A stretch of 64,000 nucleotides of DNA from Tragulus kanchil (GCA_022376925.1 JAIOJX010000005.1:93097001-93161000); one strand, 5' to 3'; shown: positions 1 through 11,404, counted from the first letter of the stretch. Notes: generated by a model not told the origin, from the sequence alone. Translations and numbers: made by a program.

Positions 1-274
1 CAAGGCAGTGCCAACGCACGATGCAACGATGTGTCCATCTCCATGGATTCCTGAAACACAGGTCAGTGCCCCAGCTGCACTGTCATAATTCACTTGCTTC
101 TGTTCTGAATTCACACCTCGAATTGCCAGGTGATAGATATTAGCAGATGCTAAGAGTCCTTTATCCTTAAGTCATTTTGTATTGTCTTTTGTTGATCTCA
201 GGTCGTGCTCAAAGGGAACAATCTTCCCCAATGTCTCTGAGTGAAAATGAGAGCTAACATCATGGGCACTCACG

Positions 275-445
275 AGGCTGTGCTGTTCTAAATTCTTTGA
301 ACATATTAATTCATTGAAGGGTCATAACAAGGCAAGGGAGGAGGCTCTCTCATCATTATTCTATAGAAAGGAAGCAGAGAAAGGCAGCGAGGCCACAGCC
401 AGTTTGTGGCAGAGCTGGACCATGAACTCAGGAGTTGTAGTTGGG
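275..445 (+). mobile_element. MIR-like SINE
   Basis: CTGTGCTGTTCTAAATTCTT, GGAAGCAGAGAAAGGCAGCG and GTTTGTGGCAGAGCTGGACC follow the 3' half of MIR. Diverged. Confidence 0.55.
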
Positions 446-707
446 TTCCACACACTTGGCCTCTCTGGCCTGCATCCCAACTGACTCCCAAGTCCACCTC
501 ACTGGTTTTCATCCTGGCTCTCAAATGTCTTCTCTGCCTCACTGCCTGGCTCTGAGAAAAGAACAGGCTGAGGACCAGGAGTAAGTGAACTGGTTTCCTC
601 ATTAAAAAAAAAAAAGTTTATTGAGTTATAATTCAGTAGCTTTCCTTGTGCAATTCAATGACTTTGGTAAATTTACAAAGTTGTATAACTGTTGCCACAG
701 GCATAGA

Positions 708-825
708 ATTTTTTTTTTTGGCTGCACAGGGCAGGTGGGATCTTAGTTTCCTGATCAGGGACTAAACCCCAGGCCCTTTACATTGGAAGCATGGCGTCTT
801 AACCACTGAACTGCCAGGGAAGTCT
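708..825 (-). mobile_element. CHR-type tRNA-Glu SINE, short form
   Basis: A run of T, then GGCTGCACAGGGCAGG, GGGATCTTAGTTTCCTGATC and the head AACTGCCAGGGAAGTC on the right. This is the typical cetartiodactyl CHR structure in reverse orientation. Confidence 0.8.
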
Positions 826-1640
826 CTGTGTGGTTTCTTCTTGATGCCAAGACTCCCTTTAAGGCAGAACTGAGGCAGAGGGGTGGGAGCTGCAGTCCTC
901 TCTCAGGCATGACCCAGGTGTCCGTTGTCTCACCGTGGGGGTTGGGGCTGGAGGCCAGGCACTCTGGGCTATTGCTGTCTTTGTTTCCTTCCCCTCCAGA
1001 GCACAGGCACGTCTACTCACGGAGTTCATCAGTCAGCGTGAGGGTGCCCTACCAGCAGATGTAATTCTGTTCCTCTGCACTCTCAAGACAAGGCAGTGCC
1101 AACGCACGATGCAACGATGTGTCCATCTCCATGGATTCCTGAAACACAGGTCAGTGCCCCAGCTGCACTGTCATAATTCACTTGCTTCTGTTCTGAATTC
1201 ACACCTCGAAGCCATCACTCGGTTCCCTGGAAAAATCTCACAGGTGATAGATATTAGCAGATGCTAAGAGTCCTTTATCCTTAAGTCATTTTTGTATTGT
1301 CTTTTGTTGAGTATGCAATTTAGTTCTTCCCATCCTGGTTTTGAGAGGATCCTCTGTTGGACATGCAGTTTCTGGCTCTTATCTTAAAATGAGCCTTCAG
1401 GCAAGCTTGGCAGGAAGGAAGAAGACATCTGCTGAAGACATGACTGCGTGGCCTAGTTACATTATTACAGTGACTAGCAATATCAGAATGAAGACACAAA
1501 ACCTTTCTGGGGTCTGATATGGAACTATTTCACACGGCTTTTCCCAGAGGCATGAGCACTATGATATAACCAGATCTTCCAAGTCACCCTGTAAAGCATA
1601 CAAACCCTAAAATGTTGTTTTTTTCCCAGCATCAGGTTCT

Positions 1641-1674
1641 TTTTTTTTTTTTTTTTTTTTAAGATTTTTTTATT

Positions 1675-1705
<31 letters not shown>

Positions 1706-1988
1706 GGTCGGGAAGGAGGGGAGCAGGCTGGCTACTTCTATTGGTTTTTCATTTGTGTATTTTCATCCATCTTTGTTCTTTGGCCCGTGTGGGCCTCCCA
1801 TCGTAGTGGCCTCTGTCGTCGCAGAGCACTGGCCCTGGGCGCATGCGCTCCAGAGTTCCGGCTCAGTAATTGGGCACATGGGTCCAGCCGTTCCGCGGCA
1901 CGTGGGATCTTCCCAGGCCAGGGATCGAACCAGCGCCCCTTGCACTGCAAGGCGGTGTGCTTACCCACTGGACCACCAGGGAAGCCCC
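1641..1988 (-). mobile_element. SINE-V, full length, with G-run artefact
   Basis: From right to left: a tRNA-like head (reverse of GGGGCTTCCCTGGTGGTCCA), a body with the TGTGTCCAATTAC-type region, GACCAATAGAAGTAGCC, a GC-rich block and an A-rich tail. The GC-rich block is replaced by 23 consecutive G at 1685-1707. Confidence 0.85.
1685..1707. repeat. Run of 23 G, likely sequencing or polishing artefact
   Basis: The matching stretch in the duplicate block (2776-2800) is an ordinary mix of G with single T and A. A 23-base G run in an A/T-flanked position has no counterpart in any other SINE-V here. Confidence 0.85.
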
Positions 1989-2730
1989 CAAAATGTTTTT
2001 TAATATAACATTTTTTTCATGCTCTGTACATTCTGCATATACAAAATTAACCTCCGAAAGACTGACCTTCACCTTCAGATTTGAGAGTTTCCTACCCTGC
2101 AGACTGAATAAAAGGTGGGCAGTTCTTGCACAGGCACGTCACTGCACGGGTCAAATTCTGTTCCTCTGCACTCTCAAGACAAGGCAGTGCCAACGCACGA
2201 TGCAACGATGTGTCCATCTCCATGGATTCCTGAAACACAGGTCAGTGCCCCAGCTGCACTGTCATAATTCACTTGCTTCTGTTCTGAATTCACACCTCGA
2301 AGCCATCACTCGGTTCCCTGGAAAAATCTCACAGGTGATAGATATTAGCAGATGCTAAGAGTCCTTTATCCTTAAGTCATTTTTGTATTGTCTTTTGTTG
2401 AGTATGCAATTTAGTTCTTCCCATCCTGGTTTTGAGAGGATCCTCTGTTGGACATGCAGTTTCTGGCTCTTATCTTAAAATGAGCCTTCAGGCAAGCTTG
2501 GCAGGAAGGAAGAAGACATCTGCTGAAGACATGACTGCGTGGCCTAGTTACATTATTACAGTGACTAGCAATATCAGAATGAAGACACAAAACCTTTCTG
2601 GGGTCTGATATGGAACTATTTCACACGGCTTTTCCCAGAGGCATGAGCACTATGATATAACCAGATCTTCCAAGTCACCCTGTAAAGCATACAAACCCTA
2701 AAATGTTGTTTTTTTCCCAGCATCAGGTTC

Positions 2731-3078
2731 TTTTTTTTTTTTTTTTTTTTTAAGATTTATTTATTTATTTTTTTTGGTGGGGAGGGGTGGGGTGGGGTCG
2801 GGAAGGAGGGGAGCAGGCTGGCTACTTCTATTGGTTTTTCATTTGTGTATTTTCATCCATCTTTGTTCTTTGGCCCGTGTGGGCCTCCCATCGTAGTGGC
2901 CTCTGTCGTCGCAGAGCACTGGCCCTGGGCGCATGCGCTCCAGAGTTCCGGCTCAGTAATTGGGCACATGGGTCCAGCCGTTCCGCGGCACGTGGGATCT
3001 TCCCAGGCCAGGGATCGAACCAGCGCCCCTTGCACTGCAAGGCGGTGTGCTTACCCACTGGACCACCAGGGAAGCCCC
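2731..3078 (-). mobile_element. SINE-V, duplicate of the 1641 copy
   Basis: The same element in the second copy of the block. Here the 3' GC-rich block reads as a normal mix of G, T and A, so this is the better reading of the locus. Confidence 0.85.
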
Positions 3079-3390
3079 CAAAATGTTTTTTAATATAACA
3101 TTTTTTTCATGCTCTGTACATTCTGCATATACAAAATTAACCTCCGAAAGACTGACCTTCACCTTCAGATTTGAGAGCGTTTCCTACCCTGCAGACTGAA
3201 TAAATAGGTCAGCAGGTCAGTTCTTTAATGTGGCACTAATAAAAAGTGTGGAGCTAATTAACTGTAAAGGCTAGTGCTATGCTCCTCATCTCCAGGGTCT
3301 CTTACACATAACTGCTGTGTTAGGTGGCAGGTAGGGAGAAGAATTTTCTGGGGCTTTTGTTTATTCAGGAGACATCAAAACATGCAAGGA

Positions 3391-3510
3391 GAAACTTCTC
3401 TGGTGATTCAGTGATTAAGACTTCATCTGTCAATGCAGGGAGTACAGGCTTGATCCTGGTCAAGAGAGTAAGATCCCACACGCTTCCTGGCCAAAAAACC
3501 AAAACATAAA
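3391..3510 (+). mobile_element. CHR-type SINE, diverged
   Basis: GAAACTTCTCTGGTGATTCA head, GATTAAGACTTC, and an A-rich tail with CCAAAACATAAAAC. An identical duplicate lies at 4520-4639. Confidence 0.7.
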
Positions 3511-3617
3511 ACAAGCAATATTATAACAAATTCAGTAAAGACTTAAAAAATGGTCCATATCATAAAAATCTTTGAAAACAGCAACAACAGCATACAAAGA
3601 GAGGAGTCAAGAACTGA

Positions 3618-3883
3618 GGGCTTTCCTGGTGGTCCAGTGGGTAAGGACACCACCTTGCAGTGCAAAGGGCACTGGTTTGATCCCTGGCCTGGGAAGATCC
3701 CACCTGCCGCGGAGCAGCTGGACCAGTGTGGCCAATTACCGAGCCGGAGCTCTGGAGCTCATGCACCCAAAGCAGTGAGAGAGGCCACTGCGATGGGAGG
3801 CCCACACAGGCCAGAGAACAAAGATGGATGAAGATGGATAAATTAAAGACCAATAGAAGTGGCCAAAAGAAAAAAAAAAAAAA
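3618..3883 (+). mobile_element. SINE-V
   Basis: The head is GGGCTTTCCTGGTGGTCCAG and the B-box-like segment is GGTTTGATCCC. The body runs to ACCAATAGAAGTGGCC and then directly into poly-A. It lacks the GC-rich 3' block found in other copies. A duplicate lies at 4747-5012. Confidence 0.85.
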
Positions 3884-3960
3884 TGCGGCAAAAATGCTAG
3901 AAAACCATGGCGCCCAGGCAGGCATCCTTGGTACCCAAGAGCACCCCAGAATGCCTCACT

Positions 3961-3975
3961 CCCGCCCCCTAGTGG
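3961..3975 (-). promoter_or_regulatory. Consensus-quality CTCF motif
   Basis: Read on the minus strand the sequence is CCACTAGGGGGCGGG, essentially the textbook CTCF core. It lies about 80 bases beyond the poly-A of a SINE-V, in non-repeat sequence as far as I can see. A second copy at 5090-5104 comes from the local duplication. Confidence 0.55.
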
Positions 3976-4219
3976 CTGCATAGTAAGCTCTAGTTAAGGG
4001 CAAGACAGACATGCCAACTCCAGGTGACTTTTCACAAAAACACATCTTACGGAAGTGTTTCAAAGACCAAACAGGGTAAAATAATTTCCAGGAAGACCTG
4101 GGCAGTGGATCTCAAGGTAATACTTCCTCTCCTTTTCATGAAATAGAATTTGGGTCAAAGAGAGGCCTCCCCCAGGCCTCCACTTCACTTAGGGACTGAG
4201 AACTTTAGTGTAAATGTAA

Positions 4220-4333
4220 TTTTTTTTGGCTGTACTGTGTGACTTGTGGGGTCTGTCACAGACAAGGGATTGGACCCAGACCCATAGCAGTGAAAATGCA
4301 GAGTCCTAACACCTGGACCATCAGGGAACTCTT
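4220..4333 (-). mobile_element. CHR-type SINE, short form
   Basis: TTTTTTTTGGCTGTACTGTG to the head GGACCATCAGGGAACTC. A duplicate lies at 5349-5462. Confidence 0.75.
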
Positions 4334-4746
4334 CATAAATGTAATTCTCTTCAAGCATTTTTTTTTTTCCTAGAAGTTACTGTGAGGTGAAAGTTTTAAG
4401 AATCTATCCCAAATATATCTTACATTTAAGGCTCTTCCTGTTTCTGTATCTGTAGCTTCGTGTGAAAAATCTTTTAGAACTTCAAGATTTTCTTTAGGAG
4501 ACATCAAAACATGCAAGGAGAAACTTCTCTGGTGATTCAGTGATTAAGACTTCATCTGTCAATGCAGGGAGTACAGGCTTGATCCTGGTCAAGAGAGTAA
4601 GATCCCACACGCTTCCTGGCCAAAAAACCAAAACATAAAACAAGCAATATTATAACAAATTCAGTAAAGACTTAAAAAATGGTCCATATCATAAAAATCT
4701 TTGAAAACAGCAACAACAGCATACAAAGAGAGGAGTCAAGAACTGA

Positions 4747-5012
4747 GGGCTTTCCTGGTGGTCCAGTGGGTAAGGACACCACCTTGCAGTGCAAAGGGCA
4801 CTGGTTTGATCCCTGGCCTGGGAAGATCCCACCTGCCGCGGAGCAGCTGGACCAGTGTGGCCAATTACCGAGCCGGAGCTCTGGAGCTCATGCACCCAAA
4901 GCAGTGAGAGAGGCCACTGCGATGGGAGGCCCACACAGGCCAGAGAACAAAGATGGATGAAGATGGATAAATTAAAGACCAATAGAAGTGGCCAAAAGAA
5001 AAAAAAAAAAAA
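4747..5012 (+). mobile_element. SINE-V, duplicate of the 3618 copy
   Basis: Identical to 3618-3883 at offset 1129, within the second assembled copy. Confidence 0.85.
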
Positions 5013-5089
5013 TGCGGCAAAAATGCTAGAAAACCATGGCGCCCAGGCAGGCATCCTTGGTACCCAAGAGCACCCCAGAATGCCTCACT

Positions 5090-5104
5090 CCCGCCCCCTA
5101 GTGG
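5090..5104 (-). promoter_or_regulatory. CTCF motif, duplicate copy
   Basis: Identical to 3961-3975 at offset 1129, inside the second copy of the duplicated block. Confidence 0.5.
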
Positions 5105-5715
5105 CTGCATAGTAAGCTCTAGTTAAGGGCAAGACAGACATGCCAACTCCAGGTGACTTTTCACAAAAACACATCTTACGGAAGTGTTTCAAAGACCAAA
5201 CAGGGTAAAATAATTTCCAGGAAGACCTGGGCAGTGGATCTCAAGGTAATACTTCCTCTCCTTTTCATGAAATAGAATTTGGGTCAAAAAGAGAGGCCTC
5301 CCCCAGGCCTCCACTTCACTTAGGGACTGAGAACTTTAGTGTAAATGTAATTTTTTTTGGCTGTACTGTGTGACTTGTGGGGTCTGTCACAGACAAGGGA
5401 TTGGACCCAGACCCATAGCAGTGAAAATGCAGAGTCCTAACACCTGGACCATCAGGGAACTCTTCATAAATGTAATTCTCTTCAAGCATTTTTTTTTTTT
5501 TCCTAGAAGTTACTGTGAGGTGAAAGTTTTAAGAATCTATCCCAAATATATCTTACATTTAAGGCTCTTCCTGTTTCTGTATCTGTAGCTTCGTGTGAAA
5601 GAAAAATTTCAAAATTAAGGTAAATTAAGAACTAAGAATGCTTTTGTTTATTTTTTAAAGTATAGTTGATTTACAATGTTCTGTTAGTTTCTGGTGTAGA
5701 GCAAAAGGAGTCAGT

Positions 5716-5766
5716 TATATATATATATGTATGTATACATGCACAAACATATATATACGTATATAC
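5716..5766. repeat. TA/TATG-rich microsatellite
   Basis: Alternating TA and ATGT units inside an L1 3' end. An identical tract lies at 6872-6922. Confidence 0.8.
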
Positions 5767-5782
5767 ACTACTTCACTTAGTG

Positions 5783-5918
5783 CATGCATGTGTGCTAGGT
5801 CGTTTCAGTCCTATCCAACTGTTTGCAACCTCCATGGACTGTATCTGGCTAGGCTCCTCTGTAGAATTCTCTAGGTAAGAATACTGGACTGTGTTGCTGT
5901 ACCCTCCTCCAGCGCACT
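5783..5918 (-). mobile_element. Bov-tA SINE fragment
   Basis: GGTCGTTTCAGTCCTATCCA, CCATGGACTGTA and CTAGGTAAGAATACTGG match the BovB-derived part of Bov-tA in reverse. The tRNA head is missing. A duplicate lies at 6939-7074. Confidence 0.75.
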
Positions 5919-6279
5919 TAGTACAGATATAGCTATTCTTCATTATGGTTTATTACAAAATATTGAATATAAATCCCTATTCTATATAGCAGGACCTTGT
6001 TGTTTATCTATTTTATATATAGTGGTTTGTATCTGCTGATTCCAAACTCCTAATTTTCCCCTCCCTCACCTGCTTTTCCCTTTGGTAACCATGAGTTTGT
6101 TTTCTTGTCTGTGAGCCTGTTTCTGTTTTGTAAATAAGTTGATCTGTATCATATTTTACATTCCACATATAAATGGTAGATGGTATTTGTCCTCCTCTTT
6201 CTGACTCATTTCACTTAGTACAATAATCTGTAGGTGAAGCCATAAAAATGCTTTTATGTCATTTTATTTATTAAAAATT

Positions 6280-6650
6280 CTTTTGGCTGTGCTGGGTAGC
6301 ATGAGGGATCTTAGTTCCCCAACCAACCTGTGGCCCATGCAGTGGAATCTTAAACACTGAACCCCCATGGAAGTCCCTGTTTTTTCTTTTTAATTAGTGG
6401 TGAGTCCACTAAGAATTGTTTATTTATTTTTGGCTGCACTAGGTCTTTGTCGTGGTGCTTGGGCTCCTCATTGTGGTGGCTACTCTTGTTGTGGATCATG
6501 GGCTCTAGGCACAGGACTCAGTAGTTTTGGCATGTGAGCCCTAGAACATGTGGGCTTCAGTAGTTGAGATCCCTGTACTTAGCGGCTCCAAGGCATGTGG
6601 CATCTTCCCAGACCAGATCGAACTCATGTCCCCTGCATTGGCAGGTGGAT
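6280..6650 (-). mobile_element. Two adjacent CHR-type SINEs (short and long form)
   Basis: The short form is 6280-6378 (head AACCCCCATGGAAGTCCC). The long form is 6421-6650, starting TTTATTTTTGGCTGCACTAG. The long copy is cut at the duplication junction. Its complete version is at 7577-7840, and the short duplicate is at 7436-7535. Confidence 0.78.
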
Positions 6651-7576
6651 ATCCCGAACTCCATTTTGAGTTACTGTGAAAGTTTTAAGAATCTATCCCA
6701 AATATATCTTACATTTAAGGCTCTTCCTGTTTCTGTATCTGTAGCTTCGTGTGAAAGAAAAATTTCAAAATTAAGGTAAATTAAGAACTAAGAATGCTTT
6801 TGTTTATTTTTTAAAGTATAGTTGATTTACAATGTTCTGTTAGTTTCTGGTGTAGAGCAAAAGGAGTCAGTTATATATATATATGTATGTATACATGCAC
6901 AAACATATATATACGTATATACACTACTTCACTTAGTGCATGCATGTGTGCTAGGTCGTTTCAGTCCTATCCAACTGTTTGCAACCTCCATGGACTGTAT
7001 CTGGCTAGGCTCCTCTGTAGAATTCTCTAGGTAAGAATACTGGACTGTGTTGCTGTACCCTCCTCCAGCGCACTTAGTACAGATATAGCTATTCTTCATT
7101 ATGGTTTATTACAAAATATTGAATATAAATCCCTATTCTATATAGCAGGACCTTGTTGTTTATCTATTTTATATATAGTGGTTTGTATCTGCTGATTCCA
7201 AACTCCTAATTTTCCCCTCCCTCACCTGCTTTTCCCTTTGGTAACCATGAGTTTGTTTTCTTGTCTGTGAGCCTGTTTCTGTTTTGTAAATAAGTTGATC
7301 TGTATCATATTTTACATTCCACATATAAATGGTAGATGGTATTTGTCCTCCTCTTTCTGACTCATTTCACTTAGTACAATAATCTGTAGGTGAAGCCATA
7401 AAAATGCTTTTATGTCATTTTATTTATTAAAAATTCTTTTGGCTGTGCTGGGTAGCATGAGGGATCTTAGTTCCCCAACCAACCTGTGGCCCATGCAGTG
7501 GAATCTTAAACACTGAACCCCCATGGAAGTCCCTGTTTTTTCTTTTTAATTAGTGGTGAGTCCACTAAGAATTGTT

Positions 7577-7840
7577 TATTTATTTTTGGCTGCACTAGGT
7601 CTTTGTCGTGGTGCTTGGGCTCCTCATTGTGGTGGCTACTCTTGTTGTGGATCATGGGCTCTAGGCACAGGACTCAGTAGTTTTGGCATGTGAGCCCTAG
7701 AACATGTGGGCTTCAGTAGTTGAGATCCCTGTACTTAGCGGCTCCAAGGCATGTGGCATCTTCCCAGACCAGGGATCGAACTCATGTCCCCTGCATTGGC
7801 AGGTGGATTCCTATCCACTGGACCACCAGGAAGTCTCCCT
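7577..7840 (-). mobile_element. CHR-type SINE, long form, complete
   Basis: GGCTGCACTAGGTCTTTGTC through GTGGGCTTCAGTAGTTGAG to the head CCACTGGACCACCAGGAAGT. Complete only in this second copy of the duplicated block. Confidence 0.8.
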
Positions 7841-8389
7841 ATGTTATTTTAAAGAAGTTCCCCAAGAGAGTTTGCCTCATCTTGTCCAGTGGCACCATTC
7901 CTCCCATCCAGAGGCACTGGGGTTTGAAGAATCTGGAGTTTGTGACTGTGTCCCTGCTGGGTGGCCCTTGACTACAGCATCGTCTCACTTGGCCTTTGGG
8001 ACAGTGCTGTGAGGGAGGTGGGTCCCCAAGAGTCAATGAGATTATTACTGCACCACTGCCACTGCAAGGGTGTGTTAGGAGAGCTGACACGGGGAGCCCC
8101 CAGTGCTCAGGCTGGGTCTAGGCACTCGTCCTCCAAGTTATTCAAAATCACAACCAGGTCTTGAAGTGAGAGGAAGCCCTGAGATGTGGGGTCACTGACC
8201 CAAGATTACATAGCCATTCTGTGGCCAAGCAGATCCTGTTCTGTGGCTGCTAGACTTCCACCACCTGCAGTCCACTGCCTTAGCCTCCCCAAGTGACGGG
8301 CAGGGTGGGGGAGCAGAGGCTTTCCCCCTAGGATGTGTGGAGCCAGGTTAAGTGTTTGTTTATAGATGGGGTTGTCTGGTGGCGTTTGT
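7841..8389. other. Unique, GC-richer interval
   Basis: No gene or clear repeat. A weak MIR-like stretch lies around 8190-8260 (GACCCAAGATTACATAGCC). Confidence 0.5.
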
Positions 8390-10579
8390 CACCTCACCTC
8401 CAGACGCTGCAGTGCCCCAGCCTTGCAGTTCTTACTGTGCCCATTAACTCACTCGCTGGTTTTCTCAGGCTATCTCTGCTTTCACCATGTTATTTCTTTT
8501 CTATTTTTTGGATTTTTTTTTTTTTATTGAAGTATAGCTGATTTACAATGTTGTTTTAGTTTCAAGTATACAACAAAGTGATTTAGTTATATTCTTTTCC
8601 ATTATGGCTTATCACAGGATATTGAAATAGTTCCCAGTGCTGTACAGTAGGATCTTGCTGTTTATCTATTTAATATATAATAGTTTGCATCAGTTAATCC
8701 CAAGCTCCTACTTTATCCCTTCTCTACTCCCTTTCCCCTTTGGTAATGATAAATTTGTTTTCTATGTCTGTATGTGTTTCTGTTTTGTAAATACGTTCAT
8801 TTGTTTCATATTTTATTTCATTTTTTTTGCGTCATCTTTTAGATTCCACATGTAAGTGATGTTATGTGGTATTTGTCTTTCTCAGTCTGAATCCTTTCAC
8901 TTAAGCACAATAATCTTCAGGTCCATCCGTGTAGCTGCAGATGGCGTTATTTCATTCTTCTTGATGGCTGAATACTATTCCATTGTGTGTATGTGTGTGT
9001 GCGTGTGTGACATCTTTATCTATTCACCTGTTGGTGGACATTTAGGTTGCTTCCATGTCTTGGTTCACTGTGTTCTTTTCAAAGTACTTGGAAGGGCAGA
9101 GAGGTGGGGAGAATGACCTTAGGTAAGCCCAATGCTTCGCATCATGGGGCCACCCTTGATTCCCCAGGTCCAGAGCTGCCTATCCTTCCCAGGCCCCCTC
9201 CAGACTGCTCCCGAAGGCCACACTCTTACCTTCACATCCTCTCGATGCTCTTGGGAGGCCCTGGTCAGGGCCAACTTTTCTGTCCTTCTTCCAGGGCACC
9301 TTTGTGTTGACATAACAGCAGGGACATCCTTACCTCAGAATGAGCCTGCCCTGTGCACTGTCACCCTTAACCCAATGAGACACAAGGTTTCCCAGAGTCT
9401 GGGCTGCCTGCTGTCTGAAAGGATAGGCCCAGGGTTTTTAAGACCAGTCCTGCCTGCCTGGGTCAGCAGCTGTCCTCGTTGTCCACCTCACCTCCAGACG
9501 CTGCAGTGCCCCAGCCTTGCAGTTCTTACTGTGCCCATTAACTCACTCGCTGGTTTTCTCAGGCTATCTCTGCTTTCACCATGTTATTTCTTTTCTATTT
9601 TTTGGATTTTTTTTTTTTTATTGAAGTATAGCTGATTTACAATGTTGTTTTAGTTTCAAGTATACAACAAAGTGATTTAGTTATATTCTTTTCCATTATG
9701 GCTTATCACAGGATATTGAAATAGTTCCCAGTGCTGTACAGTAGGATCTTGCTGTTTATCTATTTAATATATAATAGTTTGCATCAGTTAATCCCAAGCT
9801 CCTACTTTATCCCTTCTCTACTCCCTTTCCCCTTTGGTAATGATAAATTTGTTTTCTATGTCTGTATGTGTTTCTGTTTTGTAAATACGTTCATTTGTTT
9901 CATATTTTATTTCATTTTTTTTGCGTCATCTTTTAGATTCCACATGTAAGTGATGTTATGTGGTATTTGTCTTTCTCAGTCTGAATCCTTTCACTTAAGC
10001 ACAATAATCTTCAGGTCCATCCGTGTAGCTGCAGATGGCGTTATTTCATTCTTCTTGATGGCTGAATACTATTCCATTGTGTGTATGTGTGTGTGCGTGT
10101 GTGACATCTTTATCTATTCACCTGTTGGTGGACATTTAGGTTGCTTCCATGTCTTGGTTCACTGTGTTCTTTTCAAAGTACTTGGAAGGGCAGAGAGGTG
10201 GGGAGAATGACCTTAGGTAAGCCCAATGCTTCGCATCATGGGGCCACCCTTGATTCCCCAGGTCCAGAGCTGCCTATCCTTCCCAGGCCCCCTCCAGACT
10301 GCTCCCGAAGGCCACACTCTTACCTTCACATCCTCTCGATGCTCTTGGGAGGCCCTGGTCAGGGCCAACTTTTCTGTCCTTCTTCCAGGGCACCTTTGTG
10401 TTGACATAACAGCAGGGACATCCTTACCTCAGAATGAGCCTGCCCTGTGCACTGTCACCCTTAACCCAATGAGACACAAGGTTTCCCAGAGTCTGGGCTG
10501 CCTGCTGTCTGAAAGGATAGGCCCAGGGTTTTTAAGACCAGTCCTGCCTGCCCCTGGGTCAGCAGCTGTCCTCGTTGTC
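8390..10579. repeat. Direct duplication, offset 1094
   Basis: Copy one is 8390-9483 and copy two is 9484-10579. The copies abut with no spacer. The unit holds an L1 3' end, a TG-rich simple repeat and a GC-richer unique segment. Identity is near complete by eye. Confidence 0.9.
8518..9085 (-). mobile_element. L1 3' end, antisense
   Basis: TATTGAAGTATAGCTGATTT, CAGTAGGATCTTGCTGTTTA, GATGGCTGAATACTATTCCA and GTGGACATTTAGGTTGCTTC in the usual order for an L1 3' end in reverse. A (TG)n tract lies at 8985-9010. A duplicate lies at 9612-10180. Confidence 0.8.
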
Positions 10580-10840
10580 TGGGACCTACGCTGCATGGCT
10601 GACTCTTTGAAAGTGAACTGATTACTTCTATAAGTCTCCAACTATCTTCCTAATGGACAACCTGGCCAGCAGCTCCCTGACTAACTTCATTTTACCAGCT
10701 GCCCAGCTGATGGCCATGCTGTCTGCCCCGGGGGCCCTGGAGAACAGTGGTGGCATCTTCCTCGTGGCCTGCCTCTGATGGGGTCTTGGGTCCTAATGGC
10801 TTTCAGAATCAGATATAATCCCAGAGGAGGAAAAATCAAG
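10181..10840. other. Unique GC-rich interval, partly duplicated
   Basis: The first part equals 9086-9483, and 10363-10840 recurs at 11432-11909. It has open frames up to 131 residues but no codon-like conservation or known domain that I can recognise. Confidence 0.5.
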
Positions 10841-10844
10841 TGTA

Positions 10845-11065
10845 TATACAGTTGCCTATCCATATCCTTGGGTCCCTGGATCAGCAGATTCAGCCAATCC
10901 TAATCAATTGGTTGAATCCTTGAAGGCAGAGCTTACAATTACGGCTGGCTGGTTTACTGTGACATATTATATAAGGGACTTGAGCTTCTGCAGAGTTTGT
11001 TATCTGTGGGATCCTGGAATCAATCTCTTGAGGACATCAGGGGACCACTGTTTTATACAAGAGAC
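10845..11065. mobile_element. Tigger/MER2-like DNA transposon fragment
   Basis: The first half (CCTATCCATATCCTTGGGT, GATTCAGCCAATC) and the second half (ATATTATATAAGGGACTTGA, ATCTGTGGGATCCTGGAATC) recall the imperfect palindrome of MER2/Tigger elements. A duplicate lies at 11914-12134. Family assignment is from memory only. Confidence 0.5.
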
Positions 11066-11230
11066 AAAACCAAAAGCCAACAACAAAGGAAACTCCAGTT
11101 TACCTACTCTGGAGTCACTTCCCGTATGTGTTTTGCTGTGACTGGAATTTCAAAGATCCTGGTGATTCCAGGAACTGAGCCCAGAGAAAGTGAAGGCACT
11201 GGTAATTAAAGAAATGTTTACATCTAGGGG

Positions 11231-11350
11231 AATTCCCTGGTAGTCCAGTGGCTAAGACTCTGTGCTCCCAATGAAGGGACCCAGGTTTGATCCCTGGTTA
11301 GGAACTAGATGCCACAACAAAGACTCAGTACAGCCCAATAAAGAAAATGA
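11231..11350 (+). mobile_element. CHR-type SINE, short form
   Basis: Head GGGAATTCCCTGGTAGTCCA and GATCCCTGGTTAGGAACTAG, with an A-rich end. A duplicate lies at 12297-12417. Confidence 0.8.
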
Positions 11351-11366
11351 TTTAAAAAAGTATGTA

Positions 11367-11404
11367 GGGCTTCCTGATGGTCCAGCGGTTAGAGAGTCCA
11401 CCTT
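11367..11404 (+). mobile_element. SINE-V head only, cut by duplication junction
   Basis: The first 38 bases match the head of the SINE at 12436. The element is cut at the join with the next block, so it is a by-product of the duplication and not a real truncated insertion. Confidence 0.75.

Larger units (their letters stand above)
1..1314. repeat. Direct duplication, left copy cut by window edge
   Basis: Bases 1 to about 201 match 1089 to about 1314. The offset is 1088, rising to 1114 after a deletion of about 26 bases in the left copy near base 122. The left copy is the tail of a unit that starts before the window. After base 201 the sequence departs abruptly. It is the first of a series of similar duplications and probably an assembly artefact. 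Confidence 0.8.
1063..3205. repeat. Direct duplication, offset 1091
   Basis: Copy one is 1063-2113 and copy two is 2154-3205. The copies are almost identical over 1.05 kb, except for a G homopolymer at 1685-1707 where copy two has an ordinary G/T/A mix. The 40-base spacer resembles the sequence just upstream of copy one (around 1001-1062) with pieces missing. I infer an assembly duplication. Confidence 0.9.
3367..5600. repeat. Direct duplication, offset 1129
   Basis: Copy one is 3367-4468 and copy two is 4496-5600. Differences are limited to a few bases in A and T runs. The spacer 4469-4495 is a garbled mixture of the flanks. The unit contains a CHR SINE, a SINE-V, a CTCF-like motif and a second CHR SINE, all present twice. 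Confidence 0.9.
5650..6250 (-). mobile_element. L1 3' end, antisense, with Bov-tA insertion
   Basis: Contains AGTATAGTTGATTTACAATG, CTTGTTGTTTATCTATTTTA and TTTGGTAACCATGAGTTTG, hallmarks of mammalian L1 3' regions in reverse. A TA/TG-rich microsatellite lies at 5716-5766, followed by a Bov-tA fragment at 5783-5918. The whole is repeated at 6806-7406. Confidence 0.75.
5521..7809. repeat. Direct duplication, offset 1156
   Basis: Copy one is 5521-6650 and copy two is 6677-7809. Bases 5521-5600 also belong to the preceding duplication, so this 80-base piece occurs three times. Copy one ends inside a CHR SINE whose head is complete only in copy two, so copy two carries the true right flank. Confidence 0.9.
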
